In this document: one piece after another, positions 13,292 through 19,700 of the stretch
Numbering within the stretch: position 1 is the stretch's first letter
How the letters are laid out: each line of letters starts with the position of its first letter
Assembly: GCA_902806105.1 (NCBI GenBank)
Contig: CADCVI010000247.1
Location: forward strand, 1-19,700
DNA: 19,700 nt
From: an uncultured Rubrobacteraceae bacterium
GTDB taxonomy: Bacteria; Actinomycetota; Rubrobacteria; Rubrobacterales; Rubrobacteraceae
Reading direction: 5' to 3'
Program-made: the position numbers and the translations under genes
Notes under the pieces: generated by a model
Seen by the model: only the letters and a program-made list of their open reading frames with translations
Database searches by the model: none
What the model was told of the DNA's origin: nothing

Positions 13292-14233
13292 GTGAGAGAC
13301 GACAACCTCGTCGAGCGGCTGCTCGGGGGCGACAGGCGCGCTCTAGCGCGCATCATCTCCAGGATAGAGGGGGAGGACCCGGCGGTGCCGGAGATGATCC
13401 GGGAGATCTACCCGCGCACGGGGCAGGCGGCCACTATCGGCTTCACCGGACCCCCCGGCGTCGGCAAGAGCAGCATCATCGCGAAGCTCATACGCCTCTA
13501 CCGCGACGAGGGGAAGAAGGTCGGGGTAGTCTCGGTCGACCCTTCGAGCCCGTTCACGAAGGGCGCCATCCTCGGGGACCGCATCCGCCTCGCCGACCAC
13601 TTCCTCGACAAGGACGTGTTTATCCGCTCGATGGGTAGCCGGGGACACCTCGGGGGGCTCGCCGGCTCCTCCAGGCTCGCCGCGATGGCGATGGAGGCCT
13701 ACGGGATCGACGTGGTCCTCTACGAGACCGTCGGCGTCGGCCAGGGCGAGGTCGAGGTCGCCTCGGCGGCGGATACGGTGGTCCTGTGCCTCCAGCCCGG
13801 CGCCGGAGACTCGGTGCAGGCCCTCAAGGCCGGGGTCATGGAGGTCGCGGACGTCTTCTGCATCAACAAGGCCGACCACCCGCAGGCCAAAGGGGCCGCC
13901 GCCGAGGTCCGCTCCATCCTCGAGATAGGCCACGAGCTCGACCCGGAAGCCCCCGTCCCCCCGATAGTGCTGACCCGTGGCGACAACGGCGAGGGGGTCG
14001 AGGAGTTGAAGGCCGAGATCGAGAAGCACCGGACCTTCCTTCAGGAGAGCGGCCGGATGGAGACCCGCCGTCTCGCCGCAATGAGGGAGTTCGTCCTCGC
14101 GTGGGCGACGAACAAGCTCGAAAAGGGGATACGCGAGCGCCTCTCCCGGGAGGACGCCGGGCTCATGGAGAAGGTCCGGGAGCGCGAGGTCGACCCCATC
14201 AGCGCCGCAGAAACGCTATACAGGGAGGTCTAG
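13292..14233 (+). CDS. meaB: MeaB/ArgK-type GTPase (methylmalonyl-CoA mutase chaperone family)
   Basis: This is a 313-residue G3E P-loop GTPase of usual family length. The Walker A motif is GPPGVGKSS (53-61). The MeaB-specific block VDPSSPFTKGAILGDRIRL (82-100) and IRSMGSRGHLGGLA (111-124) are present. ETVGVGQGE (145-153) is the switch region, and NKAD (192-195) gives guanine specificity. The C-terminal helical arm ends EVDPISAAETLYREV, as in the dimerisation region of the family. Members load and protect adenosylcobalamin on methylmalonyl-CoA mutase or its relatives. No mutase gene is in the window, so the client is unknown. The start is GTG, chosen for GGAGGAGG six bases upstream; the frame stays open to a GTG at 13238 without a site. 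Confidence 0.92.
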   Translation: MRDDNLVERLLGGDRRALARIISRIEGEDPAVPEMIREIYPRTGQAATIGFTGPPGVGKSSIIAKLIRLYRDEGKKVGVVSVDPSSPFTKGAILGDRIRLADHFLDKDVFIRSMGSRGHLGGLAGSSRLAAMAMEAYGIDVVLYETVGVGQGEVEVASAADTVVLCLQPGAGDSVQALKAGVMEVADVFCINKADHPQAKGAAAEVRSILEIGHELDPEAPVPPIVLTRGDNGEGVEELKAEIEKHRTFLQESGRMETRRLAAMREFVLAWATNKLEKGIRERLSREDAGLMEKVREREVDPISAAETLYREV

Positions 14234-14649
14234 AGCCCCCGCAGAGCGAGCACTCGCTCGTCGCGAGGGTGCCGCCCTCCTCGGATCCCAACCCGCGGGC
14301 TGCCCTCCGGCCGTCACGCGGTGCGATCGCCCGGGTCGAGCCGCAAACCGGCCCGAGCCTCCGGAGAACGTGCCCGCGCCCGTCCGGCGGATGTCCGATG
14401 GCGCTGGAGCGTCCACGCCCGCTGTCCCTCCTCGGTGGCGCGGCGCTGGCGCGAAGGGAGGCTCCGACCGTGGTCCGGGGGCGACGGGTCGGCGCCCGTC
14501 GATGATAGAGAGACGGCCGGATGCGCGCGGCTCGGCCGACCGTGGTCTTGAAGCCGCGATCGTTATTGATGCGTTTGGACGATGCGGGTTCGGAGTCCTT
14601 GTGCCAGGCTCGGGTTGGAGGCCGAGAAACCCCGAGAAGGAGGAAGGCC
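14234..14649 (+). other. Intergenic region between meaB and the LPATG protein gene
   Basis: There is no supportable gene in these 416 bases. Right after meaB, GAGCGAG-CA-CTCGCTC (14244-14259) is an inverted repeat that could end the transcript, but it has no T tract. At the far end, CTCGGG (14609-14614) can pair with CCCGAG (14631-14636) directly before the AAGGAGG of the next gene, or more weakly with CCGAG at 14622-14626. The remainder is GC-rich with no recognisable RNA or promoter. Confidence 0.45.
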
Positions 14650-15573
14650 GTGAGAAGGATCGTCTTGCTGGCGGCGGTGCTGGCCGTGATGCTCGTGGGC
14701 GCCGCCCCCGGGCTAGCCCAGGAGGCGCCAGGCGGGAGCAAGCTCGTCAGCGGCGACGACTCCGAGGCGCCCCCGGTCGAGACCTCCGGAACCATCGTGG
14801 GCACCGTCACGGACATCTCGGGCTCCGCGATCCTAGTCGAGGAGGACCCTTCGGACTGGGGGGATCCAACCGGGCCGCCCGAGAGCTCTCCGGGCTTTGC
14901 CAAGGGCTTCTTTACCGTCACCGACGAGACGGAGATCCTGGACGGGCGGGCGGGAGAGCCCTTTCCTGCCGTCTTCGGGGACATCGTGGTCGGGCAGATC
15001 GTCGAGGCGTCGTACGCGGGCGCCGTCGCGGAGTCCTATCCCACGCAGGGCGACGCATCCAGCATCGTGATCCTCGAGGACGGGGGGTCGCCCCCCGGGC
15101 CACCGCCGGGCGAGGAGCTCGTCACGCTCTCGTTCGAGCTCGCCGTCGAGTGCGAGCCCCCCGCCGACGCGACCTTTCTGGGCTTCACGACGCTGGAGAG
15201 CGTGATGCTGGCGTCCCTCACCGACCCCGACGGCGACGGCCTCTACACCGGCAGCCTGTCCGCGAACAAGTACCCGCCGGGGCCCAGGCCCGTGCCCCCC
15301 GATGTCGAGCCGCTCTCGCTCTCGCCCGTCCGGATAGTCCAGGGTCCGCCGATAGGGGTCGGCCCCCTCGGCCCCGAGTTCCGCGTGATAGAGGACTTCG
15401 GAACCGTGAAGCTCGACGAGGACAAGACCCTCGAGGCCGGCGTCTCCTTCTGCGACGGCAACGGCGGCGGTACAAAGATACTGCCGGCCACGGGCGGCCT
15501 CCTTCCGGTCCCCATCGGTATCGGAGCCTCGCTCATCGCGGGCGGCCTGCTGGCCCGCCGGATCTTCCGGTAG
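14650..15573 (+). CDS. Secreted LPATG cell-wall-anchored protein with DUF3221-like domain
   Basis: The protein has 307 residues. A signal peptide (about 1-23, ending GLAQ) leads to a beta-rich domain (about 44-143) with GTIVGTVTDISGSAILVEED and VTDETEIL, which resembles small OB/DUF3221-type domains. A Pro/Gly spacer (about 145-155) is followed by a second beta-domain (about 157-270). A sorting signal completes it: LPATG at 278-282, a hydrophobic stretch and the basic tail ARRIFR. The layout is that of a sortase substrate held on the wall. Its only two cysteines, Cys168 and Cys268, bracket the second domain and could form a disulfide. The function is unknown. The GTG start has AAGGAGG six bases upstream; in-frame upstream extension would bury the signal peptide. 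It lies 4 kb from the sortase gene, on the opposite strand, and a very strong hairpin follows it. Confidence 0.85.
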   Translation: MRRIVLLAAVLAVMLVGAAPGLAQEAPGGSKLVSGDDSEAPPVETSGTIVGTVTDISGSAILVEEDPSDWGDPTGPPESSPGFAKGFFTVTDETEILDGRAGEPFPAVFGDIVVGQIVEASYAGAVAESYPTQGDASSIVILEDGGSPPGPPPGEELVTLSFELAVECEPPADATFLGFTTLESVMLASLTDPDGDGLYTGSLSANKYPPGPRPVPPDVEPLSLSPVRIVQGPPIGVGPLGPEFRVIEDFGTVKLDEDKTLEAGVSFCDGNGGGTKILPATGGLLPVPIGIGASLIAGGLLARRIFR

Positions 15574-15590
15574 CGCAGACGGTTCGTGGC

Positions 15591-15626
15591 GGACGGGGCC
15601 GCGGTTTGGGAACCGCGGCCCCGTCC
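15591..15626 (+). terminator. Long GC-rich hairpin after the LPATG protein gene
   Basis: GGACGGGGCCGCGGTT (15591-15606), loop TGGG, and an exact 16-base complement (15611-15626). There is no T tract, so termination would rely on the stem alone. It lies 17 bases after the stop and shields the bkd promoter from upstream transcription. Confidence 0.75.
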
Positions 15627-15678
15627 GGGTCCTCCCGGAGGGGCGTCCGTCCGTCGGCCACCACGAGACGACAGGTTG

Positions 15679-15684
15679 TATAAT
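15679..15684 (+). promoter_or_regulatory. -10 box of the bkd operon promoter
   Basis: A perfect TATAAT is preceded by GGTTG and lies 55 bases before the E1alpha start. No good -35 is visible at the usual spacing, so an activator may be needed. The position after a terminator and before a three-gene operon supports the call. Confidence 0.55.
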
Positions 15685-15738
15685 CCGCAATGTAAGAAAC
15701 GTTGCCAGCTCCGCTTTTGGGGAAGGAGGAGTGGGGAC

Positions 15739-16743
15739 ATGGACGTCAAGGACGCGCGTGCGCGTCACGAGGTTCTGGGGCTGACGAACGAAGATCTGCT
15801 GGAGATGCACTACCACATGCTTCTGGCCCGGAGGGTGGACGAGCGGTCCTGGATCCTGAACCGCCAGGGGAAGGCCCCGTTCGTGATCTCCTGCCAGGGC
15901 CAGGAGGCCGCGCAGGTGGGGGCCGTCTACAACATGCGTCCTGGCCACGATTACCTGTATCCGTACTACCGGGATCTGGGGATGACCCTATTCCTCGGGC
16001 AAACGCCCCGCGACCAGTTTCTGAGCGTCATGGGCAAGCGGGAGGATCCGAACAGCGGCGGGCGGCAGATGCCCAACCACTTCAGCGCTCGCGAGCTGAA
16101 CATCGTGACCGCCTCGGCCCCCGTCGGGGTGCAGTACCCGCAGGCGACGGGGACGGCGCTGGCGTTCAAGGTGCGCGGCGAGGACGGGGTGGTGCTGGTC
16201 TGCGGCGGGGAGGCCTCCACGAGCGGCGGGGACTGGCACGAGGCTATGAACTTCGCCGGCATCCACGACCTGCCCGTGGTCTTCCTGGTCCAGAACAACG
16301 CCTACGCGATCTCCGTCCCCGAGAAGGCGCAGGTCGCCGGTTCGATAGCGGGCCGGGCCGCAGGCTACGGCTTCCCCGGGGTGGAGGTGGACGGCATGGA
16401 CGTCCTCGCGGTCTACGAGGCGGCGAGGGAGGCGTTGGAGCGGGCGAGGAGGGGGGAGGGGCCCACGCTCATCGAGGCTAAGACCTACCGCATCACTGCT
16501 CACTCCTCAAACGACGACGACCGGCGCTACCGCGAGCGGGAGGAGATCGAGGCCTGGCGCCGCAAGGATCCTATCGTCCGCTTCGAGCGCCACTTAGAGG
16601 AGATCGGGGTCCTCGACGCCGAGGGCAGGGAAGAGGTGGATGCCCGCATCAGGTCCGAGGTCGCCGAGGCATCCAGGAGCGCGGAGGAGGCGCCGCCGGC
16701 CGAGCCCGAAGACGCGCTCGGCCCCGTCTACGCCGGGAGGTAA
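15739..16743 (+). CDS. bkdA: Branched-chain 2-oxoacid dehydrogenase E1 alpha subunit
   Basis: The protein has 334 residues, of usual length. Thiamine-diphosphate enzyme features include YPYYRDLGM (74-82) and RQMPNHFS (109-116). The metal/TPP motif is GEASTSGGDWHEAMNFAG (157-174), which has Glu where many homologues have Asp in GDG; eukaryotic branched-chain E1alpha enzymes also carry Glu there. QNNAYAIS (185-192) completes the motif. HSSNDDDRRYR matches the mobile active-site loop of the branched-chain family. With E1beta it decarboxylates 2-oxoacids from valine, leucine and isoleucine and acylates E2. A pyruvate or acetoin complex is the alternative. The ATG start has GGAGGAG nearby. A three-base gap separates it from the E1beta gene. 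Confidence 0.88.
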   Translation: MDVKDARARHEVLGLTNEDLLEMHYHMLLARRVDERSWILNRQGKAPFVISCQGQEAAQVGAVYNMRPGHDYLYPYYRDLGMTLFLGQTPRDQFLSVMGKREDPNSGGRQMPNHFSARELNIVTASAPVGVQYPQATGTALAFKVRGEDGVVLVCGGEASTSGGDWHEAMNFAGIHDLPVVFLVQNNAYAISVPEKAQVAGSIAGRAAGYGFPGVEVDGMDVLAVYEAAREALERARRGEGPTLIEAKTYRITAHSSNDDDRRYREREEIEAWRRKDPIVRFERHLEEIGVLDAEGREEVDARIRSEVAEASRSAEEAPPAEPEDALGPVYAGR

Positions 16744-16746
16744 GTC

Positions 16747-17733
16747 ATGGCGACGAAGAGCTTGCTCCAGGCCATCGGCGATGGGCTCGCGGAGGAGATG
16801 CGCGTCGACGAGACCGTGATGGTCCTCGGCGAGGACGTAGGGAGGGCCGGCGGTGTCTTCCGGGTCACCGAAGGCTTGCAGGACGAGTTCGGGGGCGGGC
16901 GGGTGATGGACACGCCGCTGGCCGAGAGCCTGATCGTGGGCGCCGCCATCGGCCTCTCGGTGAACGGGATGCGGCCCGTGGCGGAGATACAGTTTGGGGA
17001 CTTCATAACGCCCGCGTTCGACCAGATCGTCAACGAGGCGGCGCGCTTCTACTATCGCTCGAACGGGGCCTGGAACTGCCCCATCACCATCCGGATCCCC
17101 TACGGCGCCGTCCACGGCGGCGGCCTCTACCACTCCCAGAGCATCGAGGCCTGGTTCTGCAACACTCCCGGCCTCAAGGTGGTAGCCCCGACGTTTCCCG
17201 CCGACGCGAAGGGCATGCTAAAGAGCGCCATCCGCGACCCGAACCCCGTCCTCTTTCTGGAGCACAAGCGGACCTATCGACTCCTCAAGGAGGAGGTTTC
17301 CGAAGAGGACTACGAGGTCCCCATCGGCGAGGCGAGGGTCCACCGCGAGGGGGACGACCTCACCGTCGTCTCCTACGGCTTCATGCTCCACAAGGTCCTG
17401 GAGGTCGCGGAGAAGCTCTCTGGGGAGCATGGGGTGGAGGCCGAGGTCGTCGAGCCCCGGACGCTGTATCCGCTGGATCGGGAGAGGATCCTGCGTTCGG
17501 CGAAGAAGACCGGCAAGTTCCTCGTCGTCGTGGAGGCGAACCTGACCGGGTCGGTGGCGGGGGAGATAGCGGCGATCGTCGCGCGGGAGGCCTTCGAGTG
17601 GCTCGACGCCCCGGTGATGCGCCTCGGGGCGCCGGACGTCCCGGCGGCACCTTTCGCCAGATCTATGATGGACTCCTTCGTCCCGGACGCCGCGAAGATA
17701 GAGAAGGCGATGCTCGAGCTCGCCCGCTACTAG
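16747..17733 (+). CDS. bkdB: Branched-chain 2-oxoacid dehydrogenase E1 beta subunit
   Basis: The protein has 328 residues, of usual length. GEDVGRAGGVFRVT (28-41) and DTPLAESLIVGAAIGL (55-70) hold Glu60, the residue that activates the thiamine aminopyrimidine ring. GGGLYHSQSIEAWF (124-137) contains His129, matching the HSQ active-site motif. The C-terminal transketolase-like domain includes VVEPRTLYPLD and ends with the FVPDAAKIEKAMLEL helix. It forms the alpha2beta2 E1 with the preceding gene. The ribosome-binding site GGGAGG overlaps the stop codon of E1alpha, giving translational coupling and fixed stoichiometry. The E2 gene follows after 22 bases. Confidence 0.92.
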   Translation: MATKSLLQAIGDGLAEEMRVDETVMVLGEDVGRAGGVFRVTEGLQDEFGGGRVMDTPLAESLIVGAAIGLSVNGMRPVAEIQFGDFITPAFDQIVNEAARFYYRSNGAWNCPITIRIPYGAVHGGGLYHSQSIEAWFCNTPGLKVVAPTFPADAKGMLKSAIRDPNPVLFLEHKRTYRLLKEEVSEEDYEVPIGEARVHREGDDLTVVSYGFMLHKVLEVAEKLSGEHGVEAEVVEPRTLYPLDRERILRSAKKTGKFLVVVEANLTGSVAGEIAAIVAREAFEWLDAPVMRLGAPDVPAAPFARSMMDSFVPDAAKIEKAMLELARY

Positions 17734-17755
17734 AGACTCTCGGGAGGAGGTAGCC

Positions 17756-19081
17756 GTGGCCCAACCGGTGACGATGCCCAGGCTTGGGGAGAGCGTTACG
17801 GAGGGTACGATAGCGCGCTGGCTCAAGGCCGAAGGGGACGAGGTCTCGCTGGACGAGCCCCTCGCCGAGGTAGACACGGACAAGGTGAACGCCGAGCTGC
17901 CGTCGCCGGTCGCCGGCAGGATCGAGAAGCTGCTCGTCTCCGAGGGGACGACGGTCGGCGTGGGGACCGAGATCGCCCTCGTCGCCCTCGCGAAGGAAGG
18001 GGAACGCGCTGGAACAACCCCGCCCAGGGAGGCCCCCTCCGCCGATGCCCCCACGGAGGAGTTCCCCGCCGCCGGCACGGAGGCTCAGCCGGTAGCGAGC
18101 GGAGCCGCGGTCAGAAACGGGCACGCGAAGGGCCGGACGAACGGCCACGGCATCGAGAGCGCAGAGACGCTGCGCCTCACCCGATCCTCCCCGGTGGTCA
18201 GGCGGCTCGCCGGGGAGCACGGGGTAGACATCTCCGAAGTCGAGGGGACCGGGGCCGGTGGCCGGGTGACGAAGAAGGACATCGAGGGGTACATCGCGAG
18301 GATCGCAGCTGCCCCAACGGTCGCTACGGAGACTGGAGCGGAACCCGAACGGGGTCCAGCTCACGAAAGGGCGCCGGTCTACGAGGGCGATCGGGTCGTG
18401 GGGCTGACGAGCATCCGGCGGGCGATCGCGAGCCGCATGTCCGAGAGCAAGCGCGAGGCGCCCCACGCGTGGACGATGGTCGAGGCGGACGTCACCGGTC
18501 TCGTGGCCCTGCGCGAGGGCCTGAAGGGCGAGTTCGCCGAGCGCGAGGGCGTGAAGCTCACCTACCTGCCCTTCGTGGTCGGAGCGGTGGTCGAGGGCTT
18601 GAAGGAATACCCTATCCTGAACTCGGTGTGGGACGGGGACAGGATCGTCCTCAGGAAGCGCATCAACGTCGGGATAGCGGTGGACCGCGAGGACGGTCTC
18701 GTGGTGCCGGTGGTCCACGACGCCGACGAGCTGAACACTCTTGGCCTCGCGCGGAGAATAAACGACGTCGTGTGTCGCGCCCGGGAGGGCCGGCTCTCGC
18801 CCGACGACGTCTCCGGGGGCACCTTCACGGTCAACAACCCCGGCGCCCTGGGGAGCGTAGTCTCCGTCCCGATCGTCAACCACCCGCAGGTAGCGATCCT
18901 CTCCGCCGAGGCCATCGTCAAACGGCCCGTGGTCGTGGACGACGCCATAGCCATCCGCAGCATGATGAACCTGGAGGTCTCCTTCGACCACCGCGTCACG
19001 GACGGCGGCGACGCGCTCCGTTTTCTGAACGCCGTGAAGGGGCAGCTGGAAGGACTGAAGCCAGACAGAGGCATCGACTAG
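17756..19081 (+). CDS. bkdC: Branched-chain 2-oxoacid dehydrogenase E2, dihydrolipoamide acyltransferase
   Basis: The protein has 441 residues. One lipoyl domain (about 3-78) carries Lys43 in VDTDKVNAEL. A long Pro/Ala/Glu linker with Gly-His and Asn-Gly segments follows (about 82-138). The E1/E3-binding domain (about 144-180) contains SPVVRRLAGEHGVDISEV and GRVTKKDI. The catalytic domain (about 212-441) has the active-site motif DHRVTDG (411-417; His412, Asp416). It transfers branched-chain acyl groups to CoA. The GTG start has GGAGGAGG closely upstream. It is the last gene of the operon with bkdA and bkdB. E3 is missing from the window and probably shared with the sucAB complex. The protein is clearly distinct from SucB in linker and active-site context. 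Confidence 0.92.
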   Translation: MAQPVTMPRLGESVTEGTIARWLKAEGDEVSLDEPLAEVDTDKVNAELPSPVAGRIEKLLVSEGTTVGVGTEIALVALAKEGERAGTTPPREAPSADAPTEEFPAAGTEAQPVASGAAVRNGHAKGRTNGHGIESAETLRLTRSSPVVRRLAGEHGVDISEVEGTGAGGRVTKKDIEGYIARIAAAPTVATETGAEPERGPAHERAPVYEGDRVVGLTSIRRAIASRMSESKREAPHAWTMVEADVTGLVALREGLKGEFAEREGVKLTYLPFVVGAVVEGLKEYPILNSVWDGDRIVLRKRINVGIAVDREDGLVVPVVHDADELNTLGLARRINDVVCRAREGRLSPDDVSGGTFTVNNPGALGSVVSVPIVNHPQVAILSAEAIVKRPVVVDDAIAIRSMMNLEVSFDHRVTDGGDALRFLNAVKGQLEGLKPDRGID

Positions 19082-19149
19082 GAGGTCGCCAAGCGCGATG
19101 AACCGGAGGCAGCTCGTGCGCGTGCTGGATCGTCCCTACCGGTAGCGCG

Positions 19150-19335
19150 ATGCCCTACGCCGAGGTCTCCCGGTGGGGTTACGGCAAGCCCAACCTCGAC
19201 CAGCCGGTACGTCCGCTGCTGCTCGGGTCCGAAAATCTCGGCTATCTGCGGCGGCCAGCCCTGGCCGTCGGAGTGAACGGGGAGCTCAAGGACGTGCCGG
19301 ACGGTTCCGACGGGGCAGAGGTATCGGCTGCGTGA
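19150..19335 (+). CDS. Hypothetical small protein (61 aa), doubtful
   Basis: This is an ATG-to-TGA frame starting MPYAEVSRWGYGKPNLDQP and ending in an acidic tail, VPDGSDGAEVSAA. Third codon positions are GC-rich and second positions are the poorest in G+C, as expected of a coding frame. However, the antisense frame shares this pattern, there is no Shine-Dalgarno site, and I recognise no family. It follows bkdC on the same strand. It could be a real small protein, a decayed gene or chance. Confidence 0.25.
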   Translation: MPYAEVSRWGYGKPNLDQPVRPLLLGSENLGYLRRPALAVGVNGELKDVPDGSDGAEVSAA

Positions 19336-19419
19336 ACAGGACGTGCTTTTCGCGACTGGCGGCAGGGGCGACCTGAGCTCGATCTCACCTATGATGCTGG
19401 GGCGCGGGTAGGTAAAAGT

Positions 19420-19454
19420 CCTGTTGAGGCAACGGGAGCAGGTTGCTAACCTGC
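19420..19454. repeat. Tandem inverted repeats upstream of the MFS gene
   Basis: CCTGTTG-AGG-CAACGGG (19420-19436, one G-T wobble) and GCAGGTT-GCT-AACCTGC (19438-19454, perfect 7-base arms) stand one base apart, and the second ends 36 bases before the MFS start codon. The second resembles a tRNA-Ser anticodon arm by shape but lacks the rest of a tRNA. The position suits an operator or leader structure for the transporter. Confidence 0.5.
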
Positions 19455-19490
19455 CTCCGGTTCTTGGCACGCAGAGAGGGCGAGGTTCGA

Positions 19491-19700
19491 GTGGAGAACG
19501 CGGCGCGCAGCGAGACGGGACGGAGGGCGCTCAAGAAGGCGACGCTGCGCCTCATTCCCCTTCTCTTCGTGCTGTACATCGTGTCGTTTCTAGATCGGGT
19601 GAACGTCGGGTTCGCGGCGCTGCAGATGAACGAGGACCTTGGCTTCAGCGACGCGGTCTATGGGCTCGGGGCGGGGATCTTCTTTATCGGGTACTTCCTC
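19491..19700 (+). CDS. MFS transporter, anion:cation symporter family, N-terminal part
   Basis: The first 70 residues are in the window and the gene runs off the right edge. A basic cytoplasmic N-terminus (RRALKKATLR) leads into the first helix and the family signature LIPLLFVLYIVSFLDRVNVG (about 21-40), followed by FAALQMNEDLGFS and the second helix, GLGAGIFFIGYFL. This is typical of the ACS/phthalate-tartrate group of major facilitator proteins, which import organic anions such as sugar acids, tartrate or hydroxyphenylacetate. The substrate is not determinable. The GTG start has GCGAGG five bases upstream. Two inverted repeats just before it may regulate it. Confidence 0.88.
   Translation, partial: MENAARSETGRRALKKATLRLIPLLFVLYIVSFLDRVNVGFAALQMNEDLGFSDAVYGLGAGIFFIGYFL

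Larger units (their letters stand above)
19082..19490 (+). other. Gene-poor stretch between bkdC and the MFS gene
   Basis: No confident gene in these 409 bases. A 15-codon frame (19098-19145) begins 12 bases after the AGGAGG that overlaps the bkdC stop. A 61-codon frame (19150-19335) has coding-like GC by codon position but no ribosome-binding site and no recognised family. No terminator with a T tract follows bkdC. From 19420 there are two inverted repeats ahead of the transporter gene (listed separately). Confidence 0.5.

Noticed and set aside
17663..18991. Open frame of 442 codons antisense to bkdC
   Set aside because: It mirrors the E2 gene, which has all motifs intact; there is no ribosome-binding site or recognisable domain.
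19098..19145. 15-codon frame directly after bkdC as a leader peptide
   Set aside because: Spacing from AGGAGG is long (12 bases), and there is no run of a regulatory amino acid or attenuator hairpin after it. Too little to support a gene.
19412..19490. tRNA-Ser (GCT anticodon) suggested by GCAGG-TTGCTAA-CCTGC and a nearby GGTTCGAGT
   Set aside because: The bases after GGTTCGAGT do not pair to form a T stem, no acceptor stem closes, the gap before the anticodon stem is too long, and the region runs into the MFS start codon.
1..19700. CRISPR arrays, insertion sequences or prophage genes
   Set aside because: No regularly spaced direct repeats, transposase or integrase motifs, or phage genes were found on either strand.

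Overview
The window is very GC-rich double-stranded chromosomal DNA with dense, bacterial-type genes. Shine-Dalgarno sites are strong, and starts are often GTG or TTG. A sortase, an LPATG wall-anchored protein and a lipoprotein thiol oxidoreductase point to a Gram-positive, high-GC actinobacterium. A deep-branching Rubrobacter-like organism fits best, but that is inference from gene content and composition, not from a search.

Left part (1-5095, minus strand). The window opens with the C-terminal part of an FAD oxidoreductase that lacks its nucleotide-binding N-terminus. Next come a beta-hydroxyacid dehydrogenase (3-hydroxyisobutyrate / tartronate-semialdehyde reductase type) and a DUF2231 membrane protein. 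A tight three-gene operon follows, transcribed right to left: a Cys/Met-metabolism PLP enzyme, a cysteine-dioxygenase-family cupin, and a compact NfeD/ClpP-class membrane protease.

Centre-left (5222-10012, plus strand). A small TPR protein precedes sucA (2-oxoglutarate dehydrogenase E1) and sucB (its E2). The block ends in a strong intrinsic terminator.

Centre (10199-12919, minus strand). This is the most notable region. The genes, in order of transcription, are a small two-helix membrane protein, a DsbA-like lipoprotein, CcdA and a sortase. The DsbA-like gene carries an in-frame TGA exactly where the first Cys of the CxxC motif belongs (TGA-Pro-Phe-Cys), and the reading frame is perfect on both sides. 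A stem-loop just downstream of the TGA has the spacing and shape expected of a bacterial SECIS element, so this is most simply read as a selenocysteine (UPFC) thiol oxidoreductase. The dsbA and ccdA reading frames overlap by 8 bases. CcdA is the expected source of reducing power for the lipoprotein. The sortase next door, with an exposed catalytic Cys, is a conceivable client.

Right part (13292-19700, plus strand). A MeaB/ArgK-type GTPase is followed by a secreted protein with a C-terminal LPATG sorting signal, a plausible substrate for the sortase 4 kb away. Next is a branched-chain 2-oxoacid dehydrogenase operon (E1alpha, E1beta, E2) with a recognisable promoter. A poorly coding stretch with tandem inverted repeats then leads into the start of an MFS transporter that runs off the window. 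No E3 (dihydrolipoamide dehydrogenase) is present for either dehydrogenase complex.
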